Origin: Liopterus haemorrhoidalis | Taxonomy: Eukaryota > Arthropoda > Insecta > Coleoptera > Dytiscidae | Direction of reading: 5' to 3' | Assembly: GCA_963971575.1 (NCBI GenBank) | Contig: OZ020611.1 | Span: 145,664,419-145,728,418, forward strand | DNA: 64,000 bases | Shown here: one piece after another, positions 31,041 through 41,056 of the stretch | Layout of the letters: the number at the start of each line of letters is the position of its first letter | How positions within the stretch are numbered: position 1 is the first letter of the stretch | The notes under the pieces: generated by a model | Databases searched by the model: none | What the model saw: the letters and a program-made list of their open reading frames with translations, nothing else | Told to the model about the DNA's origin: nothing | Translations under genes and position numbers: made by a program

Positions 31041-31330
31041 TTATGTTTAAAATGCATATTTTAATGAATAAAAATGTCATATATTTATGATTATATCTTG
31101 CAAAATTGAAATCGTTTTTCTATTATACTTTCATGCTTTGATCTTATATGACTTCGCGGCCCCCCGACGAAGCTTTCACGCCTCCCCAGGGGGCCGCGGC
31201 CCCCCTGTTAGAAACGCTGTTCTAGTTCATGCATCGTTCCAGGGGATATCCCCTTCTCTCTACCGCTTTTATAATTTCATCGATCCATTCTTTCCTTGAT
31301 CTTCCTCGATGTCTTCTTTTAGGAACCCTG

Positions 31331-31528
31331 GCATCATATAACTTTTCGTGTCAGGGTTTAATATAAGTTTTAATATACTTATATCTGGTTTTATAAAATA
31401 ATGCTAAATTTTAGTAGAAGTGTTAAATTTTAATAGGTTGTCTAAAAATAATGCTTATTGTTCCATTAAGCTCTGCTAAATTTAACAAAGAGCTAAATAT
31501 GATGCTATTTTACCAGAGGTTTGAATTG
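31331..31528. other. Short unassigned interval
   Basis: AT-rich; may continue the LINE fragment at its left. Nothing further recognised. Confidence 0.4.
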
Positions 31529-31922
31529 GGACACCGTTATTTTGGACGTTTGCCATTGCTGATAGTACTAGGCTAGAATAGTACAATATAATGAGTATTA
31601 TTATCATAAAGATATAATACTTCATGAGTATATAACATATATTCAGACGTTTCGGAAACTGCTCAACAATCTGTTTCCGTCTTCAGCGATCACAAGAAGT
31701 AATAAACATTTCAATTTACTTCGAGTTTTTATACCGGGTATTGTAAGAGCGAAAACAGGTTATAGGTGTGTTGCTATTGGTTGGGTGGTTGGGATCAGCT
31801 ATAGGTAGGGACGGGACTACCTACGGAGGATTAACAACCGGATTAAGGTTGTTTGTCACATTATTCTTATTAGTATTGTTCAATAACTCGTTACCACACA
31901 AACGTCCAAAATAACGGTGTCC
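31529..31922. mobile_element. MITE with GGACACCGTTATTTTGGACG termini
   Basis: The left GGACACCGTTATTTTGGACG and the right (reverse complement GGACACCGTTATTTTGGACG) are identical 20-mers and both continue TTTG. No clear target duplication. The interior has CGTTTCGGAAACTGCTC and CGTCTTCAGCGATC, sequences often found in retroelement UTRs. Confidence 0.75.
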
Positions 31923-32470
31923 GCATTAATATTGGACCATTGCAAAATAATTTCCAAGATATTATTAGAGGTTTGAACTTATGTTAAATATTTAACAATG
32001 CATTGTTGCCATAGTTTTGCAAATATTTCAACTAAATTATTATGTATATATAGTCAAATCATATGGAGTTTTCTGCAAAACTGTATGAACCTCGTGCCCT
32101 TGTGACCGTCTACTAGAACCGCCTATGTTCTTAGCTGTGTGGTATTGGCGTCTCTCTCGCAGCTAGGGGGCAGTAATATCGCATCGCTGCACCGTTTACT
32201 TCGCACGGTTTGGAACTCTACAGATGAGAATAAGTTAGAGATAAATCTCAATCTCTTTGTTAATATATTTTTACCTTATAAAAACAAGTGTTTCTTAACA
32301 ACTTAGGAGATTTTATAGCTTTGAATGGTTGCAGTGGCGTCGAGTGTTTATTGTGAAATTATAAAGGATTCTGCGTATATATTTTTAAATAGATTTATGA
32401 ATGGTTAATTTATCAAATATTATATTGCACTTCTGTTTATAGTACCTATTTATTTATATTCTTATATTTT
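31923..32470. other. Unassigned interval
   Basis: No recognisable gene or repeat. A more GC-rich patch occurs at 32080-32220. Confidence 0.4.
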
Positions 32471-32524
32471 AGTTATTATCTGTCTCATTTTGTAGTACGT
32501 AACTAACAGGGAAAGTTCATTTTT

Positions 32525-32558
32525 AGGGTTTTGTAGGTATGTCCAAAAAAACCTTATA

Positions 32559-32590
<32 letters not shown>

Positions 32591-33562
32591 TCGGTAAAAC
32601 TTGTAGCCAAACGGCTAAACCTAGAGAGTTGAAGTTTGGCATGCTTATACAACCCTTTGACTCGCATATAGGAAAAATACTAAAACATCTAAAAACATAT
32701 CTCCCTAAAATTACAAACAAATTGTGCACATCGAAAAAAAAACATTTTTTTGTTTAATTCTAAGTAAGGTATCAAATGAAAGCCCGTGGATTAATGATCA
32801 AAATTTTATTTTTGCAAAATAAATTATTTTGACGCGATTTTTGCCAAAATTGTGCAAAAAAATTTTTGTGCCACACCCTGTAGCCCTGATGGTTTAAACT
32901 AAAAATCTGAAAAAAATTCTAAGTAATGTACATTGGTGTAAACCGGAATAGTACAACAGAAATTTTTGATCAGATTATGTTTTCGGAAAATAACGCATTT
33001 TTTGTGTTTTTAACTAAAATATGTTAAATATTTAATTCGCTATGTAACACAGTAAATAAGTAAGCGCCCGTAGCGTAGTTCATAGCGTCTTCGCTTCTTA
33101 ATTTGCAAACTACAGTTCGATTCCTATCAATTTTATTTTTTCTGTTTTTTTTGCATTTTTATTTTGTTTTTATTTTGTAAATTATTTTGTTAAAATTCTA
33201 GTTATATTTTGATAAAGGTTGCATTTAATTTTTAAAAGCGTAAATTTAATAACCAGTGGGAAGAGTTGAAATTATAATTTTATTCTATGTTTGAATGTAT
33301 ACAAAATCAGAGGGGTGGAGCTTATGATTTAAACAACCAATGGAAACCATAGGCACAATTTTCAAAATCTTAATGTACTTTGCTATATAAAAAAAATACT
33401 GCACGTATTTAGAAACTTAAATAATGGTATTAGGCATTCGAATTAAAATTCATAAAAAAATATTTTGACATAAAATTTTTTGGCATCCCAAATAATCATC
33501 CTTCACTTACTAAATACCTGCGAAACTCTGAAATGTGTGAAAATTCACACTTCACATCAATT
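32525..33562 (+). mobile_element. HINE-A copy A4 with tRNA-like module
   Basis: Begins AGGGTTTTGTAGGTATGTCC, (GTCT)n near 32560-32590, GCCAAACGGCTAAACC and the CACCCTGTAGCCCTGATGG block. The tRNA-like module has A box TAGCGTAGTTC (33071-33081) and B box GTTCGATTCC (33115-33124). It ends TACCTGCGAAACTCTGAAAT, hairpin GTGTGAAAATTCACAC and CTTCACATCAA. Confidence 0.85.
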
Positions 33563-33569
33563 TTTTTAT

Positions 33570-33819
33570 TTATGTTGTATATTGACAATACATTTATAAT
33601 ATTATCATAGTATTGGTTCACACGGATACGCAAAAGTCTGTTTACACCACAACAGTCACCAAAGTAATCAGATCTAGTTTCGTATAATCTGTCTCAATTT
33701 GTAATACGAAACTAGATCTGGTTACTTTGGTGACTGTTGTGGTGTAAACAGACTTTGCCGTATCCGTGTGAACCAATACTATGATAATATTATAAATGTA
33801 TTGTCAATATACAACATAA
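33570..33819. repeat. 250-bp near-perfect palindrome (116-bp arms, 18-nt loop)
   Basis: Left arm 33570-33685 and right arm 33704-33819 pair with three mismatches (two at GC/GG near 33630, one near 33667). The loop is AATCTGTCTCAATTTGTA. Such a structure could extrude as a cruciform or yield a long hairpin RNA if transcribed through. It lies eight bases after the 3' end of HINE-A4. Confidence 0.92.
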
Positions 33820-33895
33820 AAAATTAACTTTTTCTGTTAGTTCCGTATTACAAAATGAGACAGATAATATTACAAATTGAGACGGATTATATAAG

Positions 33896-34750
33896 TATTT
33901 ATATATTTTTTAATGTCATCAATTTTTAGTCTTTAGTGTAAATACTTCTCATATAATACCTTTTATGGAAATAAAATCATTATTATTATATTATGAAAAG
34001 GTGAATAAACTAGAAGGGTTGTAAAGTAAAAAAATCTACTCCATAAGTTAATTTTCATTGGTAGATGGTGGTTATAATAATGTGTGGTTTTGTGGTCCCT
34101 CAACTAGTGCAGCCCTTTCTTAGACTGCAGTGGTAATGAAGGTAACAGGACCCTTAATGGATTCCTACAAATAAGGGTGCTGTACCTAAAAGACGGGTCT
34201 ACACCGCAAAACCACATACCAACCTATAAGAAGAGATTCATTCAAGATCTATTATATCTTCTACTCATAAGCGCCTGTTAAAATGCACATACTGTGAAAA
34301 GAAAAACGTCTGCCGTTTTAATAATAATTTATCATGAGTTAACAAGGCCATTTCGCGGCCTATTTCTATAACAATAAAAAGTATTACTATGTAAAAAAGG
34401 AAAGAGAAGTAATAAAATAATACATTAAAACTAAAAAAGCAACAAAAAGTAACGAGCTTTTTATACAATTTTTTCTATTTAGCTTTTCATGCCCTTTAAA
34501 ATATTAAATTGGCTCTACCTATATAATCAAACAACATCCTCGTTTAGGGAATTTGACATGTGGTTGTAGCGGTTGGCTGGGTGAGTTTGTTATTGTACCA
34601 ATGTTACCAATTTTATGAAATAAAATGTTTAGTATTATAATTATGCTCCTTATAACACTTAATTCAGTTTCATAATGACTCATGTATGAATAAATAATTT
34701 AAAAAAAATTTCGGTGGTTAGCCTCGTTGCAGAAATAGGCCGATGTAAAA
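33896..34750. other. Unassigned interval
   Basis: The ORF at 34265-34468 (-) is a low-complexity Phe/Tyr-rich frame. No family motif, TIR or RNA signal. Confidence 0.4.
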
Positions 34751-34756
34751 TACATA

Positions 34757-35162
34757 CAGTCTGTTCCAAACGGTTAAGCGGAACTAGATTTTGCAATCTA
34801 GTTACTTTCATCGTTTAAATCGTGCCTTTCGGCCGTTTTGTTTAAGATTTGTAAATCATACTTACAATAAACATTTTTTGGTTAAGGTTAATATCATTTT
34901 AAAATGTCATTTTCTTTATATTTTGATTTTTTGTGTCATTCTTAATACAAATTTCCCATTTATTTATTTTTTTGTCATTAAAATATCTAAAAAAATATTT
35001 AATTTTGACATATGTCATTCGTTTCCATGGTTTCATTGTTGGAATTTTAAATTTTGACATCCCAACGTGAAAAATGAAATAACCCAAGCAAGGTTCCTTC
35101 TCGTGACAACCTAAAAGAATTAAATTCCCATTTAGTTCCGCTTAACCGTTTGGAACAGACTG
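34757..35162. mobile_element. TA-flanked MITE with CAGTCTGTTCCAAACGGTTA termini
   Basis: A TIR of about 30 bp, CAGTCTGTTCCAAACGGTTA then AGCGGAACTA, is mirrored exactly at the right end. TA at 34755-34756 and 35163-35164 is the target duplication. The two overlapping ORFs inside (one per strand) look spurious. The TIR core resembles that of 13268-13448. Confidence 0.9.
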
Positions 35163-35270
35163 TAATTATAAAAATTGTCGGGACAATAAAATTGATAAGG
35201 ATGAGTCAATAACGCAACAAAAAAACAGTTAAATTATTTTGTAAAATAATAATAATAATAATGTCGCATT

Positions 35271-35780
35271 TTGTCAAGCTACGTGTCTCGACATAATGCT
35301 GCTCTCCGCGTGCTCTACTACCATCTAAAACAAGCCTATGGTATTGACCAAATACCGGTTATACCGTACATGCCTTCTGACAAAGAATCGCTGTTGGAAA
35401 ATTCCAAGTACCGTATTTATTGTAATTACTCCTTCCCCACCTCGAGGTTACTGACAGCCACTAAGCCGGATATAACCCTTCTGGATATCGAGACCAAACA
35501 GATGTTTCTGATCGAATTCTCAAGTCCAGCTGAGAAGAATATGAGAAGTATAGGAGGAAGTAAAAGAGGTCCAAGTATATGCATCTCTTTTCCGAGCTTA
35601 GAAAGTTGTATCCAGGGTATAAACTTAAGCTTGTAGTCCTGATAGTTGGTGTTTTGGGTGGTATTAAAACCTCCTATCGAAGGGAAATTTAGTCCATTCC
35701 CGCCTGCAGATCTTCTGCCACCTCTTTGATTTGCAGGATGTAGAAAGCAGTGCTGCACGGGTCACTCCGTATTGTGCAGG
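35271..35780 (+). pseudogene. Restriction-like endonuclease (PD-(D/E)xK) domain of an R2/NeSL-like LINE, frameshifted
   Basis: The first part (ORF 35271-35636) reads SRHNAALRVLYYHLKQAYG, RIYCNYSFPTSRLL, then TKPDITLLDI and QMFLIEFSSPAEKN. KPD followed about 13 residues later by IEFSxPAE fits the PD-(D/E)xK catalytic core used by site-specific LINEs to cut the target strand. After a frameshift near 35560 the homologous frame continues LRKLYPGYKLKLVVL, GVLGGIKTSY, IPACRSSATS and KAVLHGSLRIVQA. The RT that should precede it is missing. The domain-family assignment rests on memory of similar insect proteins, not on a search. Confidence 0.65.
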
Positions 35781-35858
35781 CGTAATTTCCGCGTCTACAT
35801 TTCGCCAGGGTTTGATATGCAGTCGTGTGTATTTAGCTCCACTAGTATCTAGTATGAC

Positions 35859-37000
35859 CAGCGTTGCCAGGTTGGACGATTTATCGCAATTTGGGCGACC
35901 GAAAAAGATAAATTGTGCCTCGTTTTTGACAAATTGCGATAGCGCCGAATTGGGCGTCTACATTTTCAAAAGGAAGCTTTTTTGGGCGTTATGTGTTACA
36001 TACTCTTATAATTCTCATAACCATATCACGTCATAAAATTTTCACACTAAAAGGCGCTTATTGTATATCGGTTTAAAATTAATTTATAACTTATATATTC
36101 TAATTTGAATTTTGTTGTGTTTTGAATAGTTTATGTACACTGAATATAGTGTGTAATTTCTATACTGTACTATTTTTGTAATTATAACTAAGGGAAAATT
36201 CATTTCTTGTGTTTTATAGATATAGTATATTTAGTTTTGTTACACTTTTCTAAAAGGGAAACTTTACTTATTTGTTGTGTATTTGGGTGGTATAGGCTGT
36301 TCTAAAATTTTATGCCCAATTATATTAACGTCGATTTAAATTTCGACATAAATTCTACTAATACTTGGGCTCCAAAACTTCGCCCTTCTCCCGCGAAAAT
36401 GTTGTTATAAATTTATCCTGACAACAAATTATGAAATAACCCTAGCAACCTCGGTCTTTGATAAACACTAAACGTGTATACGTATAAACGTTTAGAATAG
36501 CCGTTTCTTTGGCTAATTGCCAAAGCAGCAAAGGCCATTAAATTAAAAAAAAAACAAGAAAAAAAAAGCCATTTCTTAGGACAACCGGATTCTACTTAAA
36601 AAGTACGTATGTATCATGATTTATTCAATAAATATTTATTTATATAAGGTTTGCTTCAACACAGTTCAGAATCGGAACAGAACCTTCCGCGCTTGCGTAC
36701 TTACAAAAAAGCACTTCAATAAAGTTCATTTTAAACTTTTTTAAGAAGTACGCAAACGCGGAACGTTCCTTTCCGATTCTGAACTGTGTTGAAACAAACC
36801 TATAAAAACATTACTCATAAAGATATCCTCAATAATTATTAATATTAACACCTAGTTGTGTTATTATATTACAAAATTAAATGCCTTAATTTTTTACGAA
36901 GATATTATTTTTTGATTGTGACGTGTCTTTATTTCGGCGCTTTGGGCGACATCTACTAAGAAATTCGGCGATTATAAAACAGCTTAACCTGGCAACCCTG
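35859..37000. mobile_element. hAT element with intact target duplication
   Basis: The ends are CAGCGTTGCCAGGTTGGACG and (inverted) CAGGGTTGCCAGGTTAAGCT. The perfect duplication AGTATGAC is at 35851-35858 and 37001-37008. TTTGGGCGAC recurs near both ends. It contains the 36647-36801 foldback and no transposase. Confidence 0.92.
36647..36801. mobile_element. Palindromic MITE nested in a hAT
   Basis: AGGTTTGCTTCAACACAGTT then CAGAATCGGAA is mirrored by TTCCGATTCTGAACTGTGTT then GAAACAAACCT, with CGCNTTGCGTACTT pairing deeper. Arms of about 60 bp and a short loop. TA or ATA at both flanks fits a TA duplication. Confidence 0.85.
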
Positions 37001-37108
37001 AGTATGACGCAACTCAAAAGGCTGCTGAAGTTCGCGATTAGTGGACGCCTGTTAAGACCTGAAAAACTCCAAATAATAATAATAGTATTTTATTTAATAA
37101 GTACTTAA

Positions 37109-38230
37109 TGGGAATTATACCTTGTTAATTTTATTCTAAAAAATTTTGAGGAAGGAAAGTATGTTAGTGCCAAGTTCTGTGATCTTAGTAAGGCGTTTGA
37201 TATTGTTAACCACGACTTATTAATAAAAAAATTAGAGAATTACGGGATCAGAGGAACAGCTCTCAAATTTTTCAATTCTTATCTTGAGAATAGATGGCAA
37301 TTAGTTGAAGGTAATAAAAAACGCTCTAATTTTCTTGAAATAAAATCCGGAGTTCCCCAAGGCTCAATTTTAGGACCAATTCTTTTTCTAATTTACATAA
37401 ATGACCTCCCCGATGTATTAAAATATTCTAAAACTATTATGTTCGCCGATGACACTACCATTTTAAATGCCAACTTAAATCCAAATACAGCAGTATCAGT
37501 CTCCCAATTAGAACTGGCACAAGCAGAAAATTGGTTTAGCAATAATTATCTGAAATTAAAGTTAGAAAAAACTAAAAACTTTCAATTTCATGCAAGCATT
37601 ACCCATGAATCAGATGAAGAGATCCGTTTTTTAGGACTAACAATAGACTCAAAATTATCGTGGAAAAATCATTGTGTGTCACTAATAAGTAAAGTTTCAA
37701 AGTCTCTCTTTGCTTTAAAGAAACTTACTCCAATAGTAACAAGAGAAACAGCTATAGTAGCGTATCATTCCCTTATTAACAGCCAGCTTTCTTATGGCAT
37801 TCTGTTATGGGGAGCATCCCCTTCCACCAAAGATGTTTTCATAGCGCAAAAGAAAACCATAAGAATCTTATGCAATTTAAATAACATGTCTTCCTGCAGA
37901 ATTTATTTTAAAACATTAAAAATATTAACTGTCCCCTGTATGTATATATACTATTGCTTAATTTATATCAAACAACATGCCTTAAACTTCATTAAAATAA
38001 ATCCGGGTGATAGGATTGTAACTAGGTACGGTAACAACCTAAAAATTCCTAAGCTCAGACTTAAATCTAGCAAAAATAGTAATAGTTACTGGGGTCCGAA
38101 GCTCTTTAATAATCTTAGTGAAGAATTAAAGAGTTTAGGTTTAAACAGCTTTAAAAGAAAAATAAAAGAGATTTTAGTTAATAAAGCATATTACTCTATT
38201 AATGAGTACATTGATGACCCATTATCCTAG
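37109..38230 (+). CDS. Non-LTR retrotransposon reverse transcriptase, 5'-truncated, 373 open codons
   Basis: The frame is open from 37109 (after a stop at 37106) to the stop ending at 38230. RT motifs are in order: AKFCDLSKAFDIVNHDLL (first catalytic Asp), YGIRGTALKF, SYLENRWQLVEG, IKSGVPQGSILGPILFLIYI, then FADDT (catalytic pair, 37441-37455). IRFLGLTIDSKLSWKNHC and YHSLINSQLSYGILLWG follow. The C-terminus (GPKLFNNLSEEL) fits CR1/Daphne-type elements that end soon after the thumb. An ATG at 37439 is internal, so it is not the natural start. The endonuclease and early RT are missing. The catalytic aspartates are present, unlike in the other LINE fragments here. Confidence 0.88.
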   Translation, partial: WELYLVNFILKNFEEGKYVSAKFCDLSKAFDIVNHDLLIKKLENYGIRGTALKFFNSYLENRWQLVEGNKKRSNFLEIKSGVPQGSILGPILFLIYINDLPDVLKYSKTIMFADDTTILNANLNPNTAVSVSQLELAQAENWFSNNYLKLKLEKTKNFQFHASITHESDEEIRFLGLTIDSKLSWKNHCVSLISKVSKSLFALKKLTPIVTRETAIVAYHSLINSQLSYGILLWGASPSTKDVFIAQKKTIRILCNLNNMSSCRIYFKTLKILTVPCMYIYYCLIYIKQHALNFIKINPGDRIVTRYGNNLKIPKLRLKSSKNSNSYWGPKLFNNLSEELKSLGLNSFKRKIKEILVNKAYYSINEYIDDPLS

Positions 38231-38503
38231 GATATATTTATGTTTGTGTTGGAAGAGCTAAGTGGTAATTGTTGTATAAACTAACAGAGCAAAGTTAATG
38301 TAATTATGGATGTACTATTTATTTTTATATGTGTAATTAATAATTGTTTTTTTCTTAACTTGTACATTTAATTATTATATTATTTTTTTTCTCAACTTTA
38401 CTTATTGTATCAAACTTTATCTTTGTATTACGAGTAGAATCTTGTGACAATTCCATAATGTATTATCATTGACGGAAATAAAGATATTATTATTATTATT
38501 ATA
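38231..38503 (+). repeat. 3' UTR of the LINE, ending in (ATT)n
   Basis: Follows the RT stop codon and ends GACGGAAATAAAGATATTAT with ATT units to about 38503. A short repeat tail is typical of CR1-like LINE 3' ends. Confidence 0.65.
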
Positions 38504-38609
38504 TTTCACGAAGATGATGTTTCCCACCGTATCCATAGGCGAGCGTTGTAATCATCCGAGTGAAATATTGCCTGTATATGTAAGTCAAAAACAATATTTT
38601 ATCTACAAT

Positions 38610-38960
38610 TATATATACGTATTACACAGAAACTCTAAGCGTCAGTTGTTTCATTTTAGAACTTACATCATCAAGATGGTTGCCGATCCATCAGTTGATT
38701 GTATTATACAACAATATTTAAAATACTATTATTTATTGTTTTATTTATTCTAAATAATATTTTAGTTATAAAGATGGACTAAGTGACACGCAAATAGTCA
38801 TCGTTGCTAAGCGGCAAACATTTTAACTAACTAACTTACTAAATAAAAACTTCCAATCTAAAAAGAAACGTTCATTTTTCATGGGCGAATACGCATGCGC
38901 GTCACTTTTTTATACTGCACGCAATATGACAAGCGTAATCATTCGTGTTGGGTAAAGACG
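38610..38960 (+). repeat. Family F repeat, copy 3
   Basis: Matches 1-230 directly and 1900-2200 inverted; it is the most complete copy in the window. The ORF at 38469-38753 crosses its edge and is not supported. Confidence 0.75.
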
Positions 38961-40088
38961 ATATTTGCTTTAAAAATGTAGTAAAAATTTTTCATTTCTT
39001 CAGAAGCTTATTTTCTTCAATTTGAGGTAAAACGCTTATTAAAAACTAAGTGTAAATCAAAAATTAAATTCTTGTCGATCAGAAATGATCAAAAGATCGC
39101 GTAAAGGTTAAGAGATTTAATTCTCTATATTTAGTTATCAAAACTATTTTTTTTCAAAATCCATAAACTTTGATTTTTGTCGAAAAATAAATTGATGAAA
39201 AATTCCATGTCTTTTTTTCTGGTTCACATCAATGTGCATTACTCAATTTTTTCAGATTTTTAAATAATCCCTTTTGTCAACACAATGGGGAAAAACCATT
39301 TTTTCATGGAAAATAATTCAATACATTTATGAAATGGAATAGTTTTCGCTTTGCGATACTGACCGAGCAGATCAAGGATCGAGTCACCATTTAATACATA
39401 AAATGAGTAGGTACTAACCTCTGCCCTTATGCGTCGCCTAGGCGTGACATTATTATTAATAGGGTCACTCCATTAAATTAAATTACAAAATGTGTAAACT
39501 AAAACTAAAATATTCATCCCTATGATAACCTGCTTGGCTTTTGAATCAGTTAAAACCAATGTTCTGACAAGTCATATTCACTGAATCATTTTCTATGTTT
39601 CATAGACACGTAGAATGCAATGACTTGTTAAAAGAACTGTTTATTCATACTTAACAGTTGTTTCCTGAATTCATAAAAAGTGAAAAAGAGGTTTACTTTT
39701 AGTCACTTTTTATGATCATTATTGAAAAATCATAAGAAAATAAATAGTAAGAACATAGTTATTTATTTATGAATATTGTAGTAATTATTTTGACATTGTA
39801 TGTACACAGCAAAAAATTCATGAGTGTAAAACTCATTCTCAGTTTGATTAAAATTTTAGTGTTCAAACTTTTATTTAAAAAAAGTAAAAAGTTCACTATT
39901 TTTAACCAAATCATTGCGTAAATATTCATTTATTCAGATAGTGTTATTTTTTATAAAATATTACTTTTTCAGTGTTATCATATAATTAACACTACTTTAA
40001 CACTATTTATTTTCGAACACTATAATTTAACCAGTATGTAAGTGTACTAAATTTAAACAAAAAAAAAGGAACGAAATCGAGGAACTTC
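38961..40088. other. Unassigned interval with a weak HINE-A relic
   Basis: 39140-39280 on the minus strand distantly resembles the HINE-A block (GGTTCACATCAATGTGCATT, TTTTTTCAGATTTTTA). The rest is AT-rich DNA with no ORF of note. Confidence 0.4.
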
Positions 40089-40159
40089 ATGGTACACTAA
40101 AAGTTTATTTTTAGGGTTTTGTAGGTATGACCAAAAAACCCTTATACCGTCATTTTGTC

Positions 40160-40197
<38 letters not shown>

Positions 40198-41056
40198 ATG
40201 TTCGGTAAAAATTGTAGCCAAACGGCTAAACCTAGAGAGTTGAAATTTGGCATGCTTATACAACTCTTTGACCCGCACATAGGAAAAATACTAAAACATC
40301 TAAAAAACATACCCCCCTAAAAATATAAACAAATATGTGCTCATCGAAAACAAAAATATTTTTTTTAAATTCTGAGTAGGGTATCAAATGAAAGCCCTTA
40401 GTACGTGGATTAACGATCAAATTTTTATTTTTGCAAAATAAATTATTTTGATGCGATTTTTGCCAAAATTGTACATAAAAAATTTTGTCCCACACCCTGT
40501 AGCCCAGATGGTTTAAACTAAAAATCTAAAAAAATTCTAAGTAATGTATATTGGTGTGAACCGTAATAGTACAACAGGAATTTTTGATCAAATTATGTTT
40601 TCGGAAAATAACGCATTTTTTGTGGTTTTTGGTTCACAAAGTACAAAAGTTATACCAGTGTAAGACACTCACATGCAAGGAGTCCGATAGCTTAATGGGT
40701 TAGAGCACTGGTGTCGTAAGCTGGAAAACGAAGGGTTTCGAGTTCGAGTACGGAGCGAATTTTATTTTTTCTGTTTTTTTTTTTGCATTTTCATTATGTT
40801 GAAATTATTTTGTCAAAATTCTAGTTATATTTTGATAAATGTTATATTTAATTTTTAAGAGCGTAAATTTAATAACCAGTCTTATTATATGATTAACAGA
40901 CGATAAATTATTTTAAAAATATCGTTCATTTTGCCGTGATTACTACAAAGTAAAATTTGTCCTACACACTCAGCATACCGCCTTCACTTATTATATACCT
41001 GCGAACCCTGAAATGTGTGATTATTCACACTTCACATAAATTTTTTAGTGTACCAT
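40089..41056. repeat. 14-bp inverted repeat flanking HINE-A5
   Basis: ATGGTACACTAAAA (40089-40102) and TTTTAGTGTACCAT (41043-41056) are exact complements. The element therefore entered the loop of a pre-existing hairpin-forming site. Confidence 0.8.
40111..41041 (+). mobile_element. HINE-A copy A5 with tRNA-like module
   Basis: Begins AGGGTTTTGTAGGTATGACC, with the longest GTCT array of the family (about 40160-40198). The module has A box TAGCTTAATGG (40688-40698) and B-box-like GTTCGAGTAC (40742-40751). The right half is shortened; the 3' end reads TACCTGCGAACCCTGAAATG, hairpin GTGTGATTATTCACAC and CTTCACATAAA. A perfect 14-bp inverted repeat flanks it. Confidence 0.85.

Larger units (their letters stand above)
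29917..31219 (+). mobile_element. Non-autonomous hAT element, 1.3 kb, intact target duplication
   Basis: The ends are CAGTGTTTCTCAACCTTTTC and (inverted) CAGCGTTTCTAACAGGGGGG. The target duplication TTCTAGTT at 29909-29916 and 31220-31227 is perfect. GC-rich GGCCCCCC blocks sit near both ends. The inside holds (TA)n and (GA)n microsatellites, a short ATG frame MSQPIQCTPPELAAIASETI ending at a stop near 30858, and a foldback at 30898-31040. The family recurs at 52779 and 10281. No hAT transposase is present. Confidence 0.92.
29840..31330 (-). pseudogene. LINE ORF2 C-terminal fragment (RTE-like), split by a hAT
   Basis: On the minus strand 31330-31225 encodes RGRSRKEWIDEIIKAVERRG, the usual RRxGRPrxRWxDxi box near the end of RTE-like LINE proteins. 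On the far side of the hAT, 29910-29850 encodes DRNEWEKLRRRFP, matching the DRxxWRxL box that normally follows about 15 residues later. The two halves are therefore one gene, cut by the 29917-31219 element. Confidence 0.75.
32474..33869. repeat. Outer 36-bp inverted repeat around HINE-A4 and the 250-bp palindrome
   Basis: TATTATCTGTCTCATTTTGT then AGTACGTAACTAACAG (32474-32509) is mirrored at 33834-33869 with two to three mismatches. A related motif lies in the loop of the inner palindrome and again at 33870-33895. The host of A4 was therefore itself a foldback element. Confidence 0.8.

Noticed and set aside
34791..35087. ORFs on both strands in the 34757 MITE
   Set aside because: Low-complexity hydrophobic frames inside a non-autonomous element, with no motif.
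35426..35758. 110-codon minus-strand ORF
   Set aside because: It is antisense to the RLE-domain relic, whose plus-strand motifs are convincing.
36923..37108. 61-codon ORF
   Set aside because: It straddles the right end and target duplication of the hAT at 35859-37000.
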